Positions 1-7,633 of a stretch of 29,706 nucleotides of DNA are shown piece by piece. Both the position numbers and the translations under genes were made by a program. A model generated the notes under the pieces. The model did no database searches. It worked only from the letters and a program-made list of their open reading frames with translations, and had not been told where the DNA came from. Source of the stretch: CAJGBR01 sp045637425 (GTDB taxonomy: Bacteria; Bacteroidota; Bacteroidia; Bacteroidales; Rikenellaceae); the NCBI GenBank assembly GCA_045637425.1, contig JAZTZL010000041.1:1-29706 (forward strand), in the 5' to 3' direction. Positions within the stretch are counted from its first letter, which is position 1; the number at the start of each line of letters is the position of its first letter.

Positions 1-1
1 A

Positions 2-640
2 ACCAAGGGACCACAACGCCATTTTAGGAATGAATGTCTTTGTCGTGCAATGGTCAATTTCAATATGATTGATACGGTCAGTCGTGGTATCAAGAAAATG
101 TTTAACGAACAATGGCGTCGTCATTTTCCGATGCCCGATTATGAAATAGACGCAACGAACAAAGAAGTAGGCGTAAAAATATATGGTAATTCCATCAATG
201 AGAAATATACCAAACTCTTAAAGGAAAATGACACTTTGACTTTGGAAGATTGTATATTGTTAGATGCTGTACAAAAAGGGCATCGTATTTCGGAGGACAA
301 TGTAGTGGCGCTATTGAAAAGAGGCTTATTAGAGGGAGATGCTTCTGAATATCGTATTTCGCTTGATGTTGCAAAGAAGACTCGCCAATTACCTGAATAT
401 ACACGTAACAAAGGCCTTGACAAATCTAAAATTCAACAAATGATTTTGCAGTATTTACAAAACGCAGGTACTACAGGAGCAAAACGTGATGCCATATTCG
501 ATTATTTGAAAGAAGTCCTGCCGCAAAATAAGACACATGAGCAACAAGAAAGAATGTTGGGCAACATTCTTTCAGATATGAAAGAAAACGGATTAATCAT
601 TCCTGAAGGTCGAACTTGGTTCTGTAATCCAAAATTATGA
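2..640 (+). CDS. C-terminal part of an AlbA_2/AAA_4-type putative DNA-binding regulator (5' truncated by window edge)
   Basis: The reading frame is open from the first full codon at base 2, so the gene begins before the window. The visible part starts P-Q-R-H-F-R-N-E and continues through N-M-I-D-T-V-S-R-G-I-K-K-M-F. That matches the end of the AlbA_2 / divergent AAA_4 domain (family pattern: RNP..A.. N.IDT.G.GI..MF) found in Schlafen-like putative transcriptional regulators. About 150 further residues look like a winged-helix C-terminal half: residues near K-I-Q-Q-M-I-L-Q-Y-L and the G-A-K-R-D-A-I-F-D-Y-L segment resemble helix-turn-helix arms. These proteins are often accessory or carried by mobile elements, and their ligand and targets are generally unknown. 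The apparent ATG at base 50 is internal to the domain and is not the start. Function is inferred from the family only. Confidence 0.75.
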   Translation, partial: TKGPQRHFRNECLCRAMVNFNMIDTVSRGIKKMFNEQWRRHFPMPDYEIDATNKEVGVKIYGNSINEKYTKLLKENDTLTLEDCILLDAVQKGHRISEDNVVALLKRGLLEGDASEYRISLDVAKKTRQLPEYTRNKGLDKSKIQQMILQYLQNAGTTGAKRDAIFDYLKEVLPQNKTHEQQERMLGNILSDMKENGLIIPEGRTWFCNPKL

Positions 641-703
641 CTGAAATACGACTAATTATGACTATTTATAACTATAAAATGGGATTATAACTTAAAAAGT
701 ATT

Positions 704-731
704 CAAACTCTTTGCTCAATCAAGGAGTTTG
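704..731 (+). terminator. Hairpin downstream of the AlbA_2-type gene
   Basis: CAAACTCTTTG (704-714) pairs with CAAGGAGTTTG (721-731) over 11 positions with one G-U pair and a 6-base loop. It is followed by GCTACTTTTGT, which is only partly T-rich. It lies 64 bases after the stop codon and fits a rho-independent terminator with a poor T tract. The same bases overlap a promoter-like match, so the two readings compete. Confidence 0.5.
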
Positions 732-741
732 GCTACTTTTG
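711..741 (+). promoter_or_regulatory. Possible Bacteroidota promoter overlapping the hairpin
   Basis: TTTG at 711-714, a 19-base spacer, and TACTTTTG at 734-741 fit the -33/-7 consensus of the phylum. It lies about 200 bases before rnr, and its -33 box is inside a hairpin arm. It may be an rnr promoter with a long leader, or a chance match within a terminator. Confidence 0.3.
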
Positions 742-858
742 TATTAGAGTTGTTTGACAAAGCATAACGCAGAAGATTGGTGCAATCCCGAAGTTGCCAA
801 ATCGTTACCAACAACTTTTTACCATAGCATTCGCTATTTGTGTATCAATCAAATACGG

Positions 859-872
859 GATAATTGATTATC
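859..872. repeat. Inverted repeat GATAAT-TG-ATTATC upstream of rnr
   Basis: Two 6-base arms are perfect reverse complements separated by 2 bases. The centre lies about 30 bases upstream of the rnr -7 box candidate, where an operator could sit. It is short and AT-rich, so chance is possible. Confidence 0.3.
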
Positions 873-896
873 AACTGCAAAGATACTGAATTTTAT

Positions 897-904
897 TAAT
901 TTTG
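897..904 (+). promoter_or_regulatory. Candidate -7 element for rnr-rlmB
   Basis: TAATTTTG fits TAnnTTTG and lies 36 bases before the rnr ATG. No good TTTG is found 19-20 bases upstream; ACTG at 874-877 is the nearest. A -7-like CAAAGATA (878-885) faces the opposite way. It is the best placed promoter candidate for rnr but incomplete. Confidence 0.35.
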
Positions 905-940
905 TGGCTATAAATTGGGCGTTATTAAATCGCAACAAAA

Positions 941-3136
941 ATGAAAAAATCAAAACGAAAAAGGTTGAAATCAACCCATATCAATAAAGAAATAGACCTT
1001 AGTCTGTTGGAAGAGAAGTTGATATCTGTGATGAGAGATAATCCGTATCAGACTTTTACCATTAAAATTTTAGGCAATATACTCGGGGTTGACACCCCGC
1101 AATATAGTCTTATCAGAGCTTGTCTTGAAGTTCTCGTGACTCGCAATCTGGTATCCAAACCGCGTTCAGGCAAATACAAATGGGTACTGAGCGAACAAGA
1201 CCTTCACGAAGGTACAGTAGCGCTGACAAGTTCGGGAGCAATATTTGTTTCAGTGGAAGGTTTTGAGAAAGATTTTCTCATTGACAACCGAGATTCAATA
1301 CACGTTCTGCACGGAGATATAGTCAAGGTAGCGCTACACAAGCGCAGAAGACACGTCGAAGCCCGAATCATAGATATTGTCAAACAGGTAGAACACACCT
1401 TTGTAGGGCGAATAAATGTGATGAAAACTCACGCATTCGTGATTGTCAATTCACGCACAATGCCCTATGATATATTTGTTCCTATTGGCAAGATAAAAGA
1501 TGCACAAGACGGCTACAAGGTTAAGGTTCGCATTGTTGAGTGGCCCGAAAATGTTAAAAACCCCATCGGCGAGGTTGTAGAAGTATTCGGCAAGGTAGGC
1601 GAACACAATGCCGAAATGCACGCCATTTTGGCCGAATATGACCTACCATCAAAGTTTACGGCCGAAGTTGAACGTCAGGCTGAGAAAATCAGCGAGGAAA
1701 TTAGCGCTGCTGAAATCGGCAAACGTCGTGATTTCCGGACAGTTACTACGTTCACTATCGACCCCGCAGATGCTAAAGACTTTGACGATGCACTCTCTAT
1801 TCGCACACTCTCAAACGGCAACTTCGAGGTGGGAGTACACATAGCCGATGTAACACACTACGTTACGGGCGGAGCATTGGAACAAGAGGCGCAGAGCCGT
1901 GCTACGAGTGTCTATCTCGTAGACCGCACGGTGCCGATGTTGCCCGAGCGTCTGTCGAATAACATCTGTTCGCTTATGCCGAATGTGGATCGCCTCTGTT
2001 TTTCGGCAGTCTTTGAAATGACTCAAGAGGCCGAAGTGGTTAATAGTTGGTTCGGACGTACTGTGATTCACTCAGACAGACGTTTCGCCTATGAAGAGGC
2101 TCAACAGATAATAGAAACCGAAACAGGCGACTACTGCAACGAGATACTAACACTCAATGGATTGGCACAAATACTGCGCAAAAACAGATTCAAAAATGGC
2201 AGCGTAAACTTCGAACGTGAAGAGGCTAAATTCCAACTCGACGAAACAGGCAAACCGCTGGGTGTGTATTTCAAGCAGTCGAAAGAGGCTAACCATCTGA
2301 TTGAGGAATTTATGCTGCTTGCCAATCGTTATGTTGCCGAATTTATCGGCCGTAAAAAGACTGGCGGAAAGAGCAATCGAACATTTGTCTATCGTATCCA
2401 CGATAAACCTAACGAAGATAAATTCCTGGCATTCAAGGGTTTTATTGCAAAATTAGGCTACCAGTTCAAGGCAGACAAGGGTAAGGCTATTTCGAAGGAA
2501 CTCAATCGTCTGATGAAGAAAATTTCAGGAAAACCTGAAGAAAATCTAATTTCGACATTGGCTATTCGCTCAATGGCAAAGGCTGTCTATTCAACCGACA
2601 ATATTGGACACTACGGATTGTCGTTCGATTATTACACCCATTTCACATCGCCAATTCGTCGCTACCCAGACATGATGGTACACCGACTGCTGGCGCACTA
2701 CCTTGAGGAAGGAGCATCTGAAGATAAGGACAAATTCCAAGAGTTATGCGACCATTCGTCAGAGATGGAACAACGTGCTGCCGACGCCGAACGCGACTCA
2801 ATAAAGTATAAGATGGTCGAGTTTATGATGGATAAAATTGATGTCGAATTTGACGGATTTGTAACAAATATCACCGAGTGGAGTATGTTCGTCGAGATTG
2901 AAGAAAACAAAATCGAAGGTCTGATTTCACTGCGCAATATTGAAGATGATTACTACGTATTCGACAAGGACAATTTCAGAATTATCGGCAAACTGCGCGG
3001 CAAGACAATCACACTCGGCGATCGCGTAAGAATCAAAATCAGACGTGCAGATTTGGCTCGCAAACTATTGGAATTCTCACTCGTAGCAAAATACAATCCT
3101 AAAAATAATAACGCAGAATACATTGAATATGAGTAA
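941..3136 (+). CDS. rnr: Ribonuclease R (RNB-family 3'-5' exoribonuclease)
   Basis: This 731-residue protein has the full RNase R layout. A basic, helix-turn-helix-like N-terminus (1-85) is followed by cold-shock/OB segments (about 85-225), the RNB catalytic domain (about 265-590) and a C-terminal S1 domain (about 635-715). The metal-binding RNB motif D-P-A-D-A-K-D-F-D-D-A-L is near residues 273-284, and the later signature H-F-T-S-P-I-R-R-Y-P-D is near 565-575. The enzyme degrades structured RNA processively from the 3' end in the cytoplasm and takes part in rRNA quality control and mRNA turnover. The ATG at 941 sits in an A-rich context without a clear Shine-Dalgarno sequence, as is usual for this phylum. 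The stop codon overlaps the start of rlmB, so both rRNA-related genes are probably translated from one message. Confidence 0.96.
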   Translation: MKKSKRKRLKSTHINKEIDLSLLEEKLISVMRDNPYQTFTIKILGNILGVDTPQYSLIRACLEVLVTRNLVSKPRSGKYKWVLSEQDLHEGTVALTSSGAIFVSVEGFEKDFLIDNRDSIHVLHGDIVKVALHKRRRHVEARIIDIVKQVEHTFVGRINVMKTHAFVIVNSRTMPYDIFVPIGKIKDAQDGYKVKVRIVEWPENVKNPIGEVVEVFGKVGEHNAEMHAILAEYDLPSKFTAEVERQAEKISEEISAAEIGKRRDFRTVTTFTIDPADAKDFDDALSIRTLSNGNFEVGVHIADVTHYVTGGALEQEAQSRATSVYLVDRTVPMLPERLSNNICSLMPNVDRLCFSAVFEMTQEAEVVNSWFGRTVIHSDRRFAYEEAQQIIETETGDYCNEILTLNGLAQILRKNRFKNGSVNFEREEAKFQLDETGKPLGVYFKQSKEANHLIEEFMLLANRYVAEFIGRKKTGGKSNRTFVYRIHDKPNEDKFLAFKGFIAKLGYQFKADKGKAISKELNRLMKKISGKPEENLISTLAIRSMAKAVYSTDNIGHYGLSFDYYTHFTSPIRRYPDMMVHRLLAHYLEEGASEDKDKFQELCDHSSEMEQRAADAERDSIKYKMVEFMMDKIDVEFDGFVTNITEWSMFVEIEENKIEGLISLRNIEDDYYVFDKDNFRIIGKLRGKTITLGDRVRIKIRRADLARKLLEFSLVAKYNPKNNNAEYIEYE

Positions 3137-3860
3137 TATAATTTTTGGAGTAAGACCTGTTATTGAAGCTATTGAAGCAGGCAAAGAGATTGACAAAGTT
3201 TTAATCAAAAAAGGTGCGGAAGGTGATAACATTCTCAAACTTAAGGATTTGTGCAAATATCGCAAGATTACGGTTCAAGAGGTACCCGTCGAGAAGCTAA
3301 ACCGAATGGTCAAGATGCCTCACCAGGGTGTCATTGCACAGACCGCAATGATTAGTTATCAGGAGTTGAGTGACGTGATGGACTCGGTCTACGAACAGAA
3401 CCGCACACCGCTGATTGTTGTTTGCGACGGAATTACAGATGTGCGCAACTTCGGAGCCATCGCCCGCAGTGCCGAATGTGCCGGAGCCGATGCAATTGTC
3501 ATTGCTACGAAGAACGGAGCACAAATCAACGCCGATGCTATGAAAACTTCGGCAGGTGCGCTGAATGTGCTGCCTGTTTGTCGAGTTGGCAGCCTGAGAA
3601 ATACGCTCAAATGGCTCCAAAGCGAGGGCGTCGAGCTGGTTGCAGCATCAGAAAAGAGCAGCCGTCTGATTTACGAAACCGACCTGAACAAACCGATTGC
3701 AGTAATCCTCGGCAGCGAAGACAAAGGTGTCTCGAATGAAATTATGAAGATGTGCGACCACCGCGTAGCAATCCCAATGAACGGAACAATCGAGTCGCTG
3801 AACGTGTCAGCAGCTGCTGCGGTGATTATGTTTGAAGTTGTAAGACAACGACTTAAATAG
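3129..3860 (+). CDS. rlmB: TrmH/SpoU-family 23S rRNA (guanosine-2'-O)-methyltransferase
   Basis: The protein has 243 residues, the usual length for RlmB. An N-terminal substrate-binding domain (I-F-G-V-R-P-V-I-E-A-I) is followed by a SPOUT trefoil-knot domain. The three SpoU motifs are intact: N-F-G-A-I-A-R-S-A (near 107), I-L-G-S-E-D-K-G-V (near 192) and I-P-M-N-G-T-I-E-S-L-N-V-S (near 218). The family uses S-adenosylmethionine; RlmB modifies G2251 in the 23S P-loop, while close relatives modify other sites, so the exact target is inferred. I chose ATG 3129 over the in-frame TTG six bases earlier. The start overlaps the rnr stop by 8 bases, which indicates coupling. The 3' end lies 4 bases from the convergent PagL-like gene. 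Confidence 0.9.
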   Translation: MSNIIFGVRPVIEAIEAGKEIDKVLIKKGAEGDNILKLKDLCKYRKITVQEVPVEKLNRMVKMPHQGVIAQTAMISYQELSDVMDSVYEQNRTPLIVVCDGITDVRNFGAIARSAECAGADAIVIATKNGAQINADAMKTSAGALNVLPVCRVGSLRNTLKWLQSEGVELVAASEKSSRLIYETDLNKPIAVILGSEDKGVSNEIMKMCDHRVAIPMNGTIESLNVSAAAAVIMFEVVRQRLK

Positions 3861-3864
3861 AAAT

Positions 3865-4554
3865 CTATCGTCGTTTGGGGCTGTAAGATATGCCCAAGAA
3901 AAATCCATTACTGTCGTGTCCGGGATTTCGGTCATTGCCCCGAATTCCGGCATTCGACAGGTGGACGTGGCGAGCACCCACCAATAACGACAACTCCGGA
4001 TTGAGATTAAACTCAGCACCAAGCCCATACTTCGGAGTAAAATTCTGGCGCGTACCCAATCGACCATCTACCTCGATTGGCTGAGGAAATTGTTCGGGTC
4101 CCACTACGATACCAGCTCCTGTTTCGAGGAACAATCTGAATTTCTGCGAATTAGTCAAATACCATCTTGCAAATACTCGAACACCGCCAAATGGGTAATT
4201 ATTTGCATCATAATTGAAATTAAACGCAGTCAATTCTACGCCCAATCCCATATACTTTCGCAGGTGAAATATGACTCCGAGGTCGGTATATGCAGCATTT
4301 GCCTTATGTTTGCGATACCCCCAAGAATAACCAGCATCTTGATATACAGTGATTTTACTTGTCAAATTTGGGTCTTTATCAGTTAATAGCAATACTCCGG
4401 CAACAGCCAATCCCGTAATAGCGAATGCGGGTCCCTGATCGAGATTCAGAGGACTGAACCCGAGTGGATTCTGATACCACTTCGAACCGGCAACCGAACT
4501 GCTCGGAGCGCCCATCAATATCAATGATACAACTATAATCAAAAGACGTTTCAT
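3865..4554 (-). CDS. PagL-like acyloxyacyl hydrolase / lipid A 3-O-deacylase, outer membrane
   Basis: This 229-residue protein begins with a signal peptide (M-K-R-L-L-I-I-V-V-S, cleavage probably near A22-G23) and then has beta-barrel-like alternating segments. The C-terminal part carries H-L-S-N-A-G (His198, Ser200), matching the H-x-S-N-A-G catalytic motif of PagL enzymes, which remove the 3-O acyl chain from lipid A in the outer membrane. The third catalytic residue, Glu in the N-D-G-I-E motif of Pseudomonas PagL, appears as Asp214 in N-P-G-H-D. A hydrophobic stretch near 42-57 is odd for a barrel. ATG 4554 was chosen because it follows the HAD stop by one base and starts exactly at the signal peptide; upstream starts would add residues before it. 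It is the last gene of the rpsP operon. The family call is fairly firm; the substrate is inferred. Confidence 0.72.
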   Translation of the reverse strand: MKRLLIIVVSLILMGAPSSSVAGSKWYQNPLGFSPLNLDQGPAFAITGLAVAGVLLLTDKDPNLTSKITVYQDAGYSWGYRKHKANAAYTDLGVIFHLRKYMGLGVELTAFNFNYDANNYPFGGVRVFARWYLTNSQKFRLFLETGAGIVVGPEQFPQPIEVDGRLGTRQNFTPKYGLGAEFNLNPELSLLVGARHVHLSNAGIRGNDRNPGHDSNGFFLGISYSPKRR

Positions 4555-4555
4555 A

Positions 4556-5218
4556 CTACAACTCATTAACATCAAACAACTTAGCTGTCATTTCGAGATT
4601 CATATCACAAAACGAATCTATCACTAAATCGGCGTGGGCAATTCGTTCTTTTGAATTTGTCGTAGGCAACGCCACAACCTTCATTCCCGCACGATGGGCA
4701 GCTTCGATTCCCGCCAGCGCGTCCTCGAACACCAGGCAATTTTTGGGTTCAACTCCCATCAACTCAGCAGCAGCCAAAAATATGTCAGGTTCAGGTTTTG
4801 CACGCGACACCATTCGTGCGTGAGCTATTGCATCAAAATAGTTTCGAATATCGCAACTATCCAAAACAAAGTCAATATTTTCAGGTGGCGCAGATGATCC
4901 CACTGCGATTCTGAAACCCTTATTTTTCAGTGCCTTAATGTACTCCACAATACCCTTTGCAGGCTCTATTGTTTCGGCATAAACCTCACGATACAACGCC
5001 TCTTTTTCATTTTCAAATTGCAAAATTTCCTCTTTCGACAACTCTCTGCCGAAAAGTGCAGGCATAATTGCATCGTTCGAACGACCATACAAATTATTCA
5101 AATCGCTCTTCTTGAACGGCAATTCATATTTTGCACAAAACAATTCAAAAGATTTTTCGTGTGCCTCGAGATTATCCACCAGCACACCGTCCATATCAAA
5201 AATTACGCCTCTGACCAT
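4556..5218 (-). CDS. HAD-superfamily hydrolase, beta-phosphoglucomutase-like subgroup
   Basis: The 220-residue protein shows all four HAD motifs: F-D-M-D-G-V-L-V-D with nucleophile Asp8 and acid/base Asp10, V-G-S-S-A-P (motif II), the Lys in R-A-K-P-E-P-D (motif III), and F-E-D-A-L-A-G-I (motif IV). A helical cap lies between motifs I and II (about residues 18-90). This subgroup includes beta-phosphoglucomutases, sugar-phosphate phosphatases and phosphoglycolate-type phosphatases; the sequence alone does not select one. It probably acts in the cytoplasm with Mg2+. ATG 5218 was preferred over two in-frame GTG codons that touch the rimM stop. The spacing to rimM (5 bases) and to the PagL-like gene (1 base) shows tight co-transcription. 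Confidence 0.85.
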   Translation of the reverse strand: MVRGVIFDMDGVLVDNLEAHEKSFELFCAKYELPFKKSDLNNLYGRSNDAIMPALFGRELSKEEILQFENEKEALYREVYAETIEPAKGIVEYIKALKNKGFRIAVGSSAPPENIDFVLDSCDIRNYFDAIAHARMVSRAKPEPDIFLAAAELMGVEPKNCLVFEDALAGIEAAHRAGMKVVALPTTNSKERIAHADLVIDSFCDMNLEMTAKLFDVNEL

Positions 5219-5223
5219 CACCA

Positions 5224-5736
5224 CTACAAATCGAATATTCCTTCGGGAAGATTCATTATTACGATTTTTTTCTCGTCATCAATCTGCTCAATCATATCAT
5301 CGTGAGCCGGAACATAGACCAATTCGCCTTCACGTTCAATCTCGAAAAGCGGATTCATCTGGTCGTCAATATATTCAACAATCGTACCCTGAACTACACC
5401 GTCAGTCACTATTTTAAAATCGACCAAATCCTCCATATATAGTTGGTCGTCATCTTGCTCGACATAACGATTGACGTAAAATTCGAGTCCGACTAACATT
5501 TCGGCTCTCATCTCCGAGTCGAAATCGTCAAACACGACGGTAGCCTTTGAGACTCCGCGAGCAGACATTGACTTAAAAAAAAGCGGAGTCGGCAATGAGT
5601 CTATTACGACCCATACCGGCTCCGATAGATCTGAGTATTCCTCAAAGTCCTCGTAAAAGCGTACAATCAACTCGCCATTATCACCATAAGTTCTGAGCAC
5701 TTTGCCCAGCACTACTTGTTCAACAAGATGAGTCAC
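5224..5736 (-). CDS. rimM: Ribosome maturation factor RimM
   Basis: The 170-residue protein fits RimM length. An N-terminal beta-barrel domain (V-L-G-K-V-L-R-T-Y-G-D-N-G-E-L near 9-23) is followed by a PRC-barrel C-terminal domain (about 95-170) ending with the typical V-Y-V-P-A-H and I-V-I-M-N-L-P-E-G patterns. RimM binds S19 and helps process the 3' domain of the 30S subunit. It lies 33 bases downstream of rpsP on the same strand, a widely conserved pairing. In many other bacteria trmD and rplS follow; here a HAD hydrolase follows instead. The domain is acidic for its family (several D-D-D and E-D runs) but otherwise ordinary. Confidence 0.9.
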   Translation of the reverse strand: MTHLVEQVVLGKVLRTYGDNGELIVRFYEDFEEYSDLSEPVWVVIDSLPTPLFFKSMSARGVSKATVVFDDFDSEMRAEMLVGLEFYVNRYVEQDDDQLYMEDLVDFKIVTDGVVQGTIVEYIDDQMNPLFEIEREGELVYVPAHDDMIEQIDDEKKIVIMNLPEGIFDL

Positions 5737-5769
5737 AATACGCCCTCCGAATGGACTTTGATTCAGGCA

Positions 5770-6312
5770 CTACGCTTCAGCTGGAGTTTCTTCCACTGCA
5801 GCCTCAGTTGCTTCAGCTTGTTCAGCTGCAGCTGCTGCAGCCGCTGCTTCTGCTTCTGCTTTTTTAGCTGCCAATGCTTTTGCACGAGCTTCGTTTACTT
5901 CAGCTTCTTTAGCTTGACGGTCAGCAGCTTGAGAGCGTTTGTCATCAGCCAATTTTGAAGTTTTAGCTGCGATTTTAGCTGCTTTTTCGTTCAACCATTT
6001 GTTGAAGCGTTCTTCAGCAGCAGCTTCGGTCAACGCACCTTTACGAACACCTTCCAACAAGTGTTTCTTCATCATAACACCCTTGTAAGAGAGGATTGCA
6101 CGACAAGTGTCGGTAGGTTGCGCACCGTTTTGCAACCATTTGATTGCTCTATCGAACTGGAGTTCGATTGTAGCAGGATTAGTGTTAGGGTTATAAGTAC
6201 CCAATTTTTCAATAAATTTGCCATCACGTGGCGCCCTGCTGTCTGCCACTACGATATGATAGAATGCATATCCTTTTTTACCGTGGCGTGACAACCTGAT
6301 TTTTACTGCCAT
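5770..6312 (-). CDS. rpsP: 30S ribosomal protein S16 with long Ala/Glu/Lys-rich C-terminal extension
   Basis: The S16 core is clear in residues 1-85: V-K-I-R-L-S-R-H-G-K-K, then the motif with A-D-S-R-A-P-R-D-G-K-F-I-E and L-G-T-Y-N-P. S16 usually has about 80-100 residues; this protein has 180. The extra 95 residues are highly charged and then almost pure Ala/Glu with an eight-alanine run, predicted by eye to be helical or coiled and solvent exposed. Extended S16 proteins are known in Bacteroidota, so the tail is a lineage feature and not a fusion with a recognisable domain. It heads the rpsP-rimM-HAD-PagL-like operon and is preceded by a promoter at 6367-6398, giving a leader of roughly 50 bases. 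Confidence 0.95.
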   Translation of the reverse strand: MAVKIRLSRHGKKGYAFYHIVVADSRAPRDGKFIEKLGTYNPNTNPATIELQFDRAIKWLQNGAQPTDTCRAILSYKGVMMKKHLLEGVRKGALTEAAAEERFNKWLNEKAAKIAAKTSKLADDKRSQAADRQAKEAEVNEARAKALAAKKAEAEAAAAAAAAEQAEATEAAVEETPAEA

Positions 6313-6366
6313 TTTTCAGTTTTTAATCGGTTAATAATCACATTTTCGCTTTCTCGAAGCGCCCCG

Positions 6367-6398
6367 CAAAGGTACTACTTTTTTTTGATACTGCAAAA
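6367..6398 (-). promoter_or_regulatory. Promoter of the rpsP operon
   Basis: Read on the minus strand: TTTTG at 6398-6394, a spacer of 19 bases, then TACCTTTG at 6374-6367. This is an excellent fit to the Bacteroidota -33/-7 consensus and lies 55 bases upstream of the rpsP ATG. Confidence 0.72.
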
Positions 6399-6439
6399 TT
6401 TTTCAAAAAAAGTAAAATTTTAATTACAATAATGCCCCA

Positions 6440-7633
6440 AATATGGGAATTAAAAAGCTAAAGTAATGTTGAGATTATAGCTTTAAAAATACAAATTTAG
6501 CGATAAAACATACGAACTTTGTACAAATTTGTAAAATAGAAAGTGTCTGTTTTTACGTATTTTATCACAAAAAGCAAATCTCTAAACAATAAACTACATT
6601 TGTTCGCGAGGGTATTACTTACCATTAATCATAAATATCTGTATGTTAGAATAGTAATTAAATTTACAGAATTAGAATGCAACTTAAAAACAAGACCCTA
6701 ATAGGTAAAATCTAGCAATTAAAAACCTAATATACAAACAGATTGAATCGTTCAATAAACAGATAAAGCAACTCGCAACTCTTAATATAGATATTTTCTT
6801 CGAAATTTATTACTAGAAGAACACATAATCTTTAATTGTATATTTCTTCCCGTCAAAATACACCAAAATTGTACATAAAATCGCGCAGTTCACTACGTGT
6901 AGCTAAACGATGGAATCGATAATGTTTAGGAAGAATGAATTGTGAACGAAAATGTTCCAAATCAAAGGAGTGGAGTTCTAAGTGGATAATACCATTTTTA
7001 GTTTTATCGTAAATACTCCATAGACTTGTATTGGGCAGGCATTGGGGATTTGATGAATTAAAAAGATACAATAGCGTGTAATCTCTAATTTTTCATATCG
7101 CGCAGTTTTTGTAGATTAACAAGAAGTGCGCGAACCCAATTTCAAGTATAACAAATTCAGCTGCGGTTCAGACGGTCGTAACATATACAACAAGTCGGTA
7201 ATCGCGCATTATACTCGCACACGCAACCCCAACTATTCATCTGTTACTTTAATTTATTTTGAATCGTTTCTGAATTTAGATCATCAGCGAATGATTACAA
7301 ATCGTAATCATATATCTTTTTTTTTATTAAGCAAAGTCAAAATTTAGAGTTAGTTTATACAGTTTTTTAATAATCAACTGTGTTTGAATAATTTCAATGA
7401 CGAATATCCTATTTTAATGAAACGGTAGATTATTAGATAGTTTAATAATTTCACAACTGTCCACTAAAAAAGTTTACGATTAAAAATTAAATAAATTTGG
7501 TTCACAAGTAATTATTAAAGTCGGCTATTCGCACATTCAATTCATTCAATATAAAATCATAATCAGGTCTATTCATAAATAACTTTTTTCACTTTTAGTT
7601 TATTGTCCTTGTTTTATTATACTTATTACGTAT
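6440..7633. other. AT-rich stretch of about 1.2 kb without a convincing gene
   Basis: Between the rpsP promoter and the S4-domain gene there is no open frame longer than about 75 codons with a recognisable product. Three 60-base lines that I counted by hand (6421, 6721, 7441) have 16, 18 and 12 G+C, against 28 in a line of lpxC (12961). It contains a 12-base perfect palindrome TACAAATTTGTA (6522-6533) and the word TCGCGCAGTT twice (6881-6890, 7098-7107), with TCGCGCATT again at 7202-7210. It may be decayed coding DNA on the minus strand, or non-coding DNA with unseen signals. Confidence 0.6.
6853..7071 (-). pseudogene. Possible protein-gene remnant in the AT-rich stretch
   Basis: An open frame of about 72 codons (TTG start; a stop lies eight codons upstream) reads like protein in places: N-T-S-L-W-S-I-Y-D-K-T-K-N-G, then F-D-L-E-H-F-R-S-Q-F-I-L-P and a run ending R-S-E-L-R-D-F-M-Y-N-F-G. 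There is no good start codon, ribosome site or promoter, and no family that I can name. It could be the 3' fragment of a decayed minus-strand gene, or chance. Confidence 0.18.

Noticed and set aside
7126..7347. 73-codon plus-strand frame in the AT-rich stretch
   Set aside because: No ribosome site, promoter or recognisable motif, and composition is typical of the surrounding non-coding DNA.
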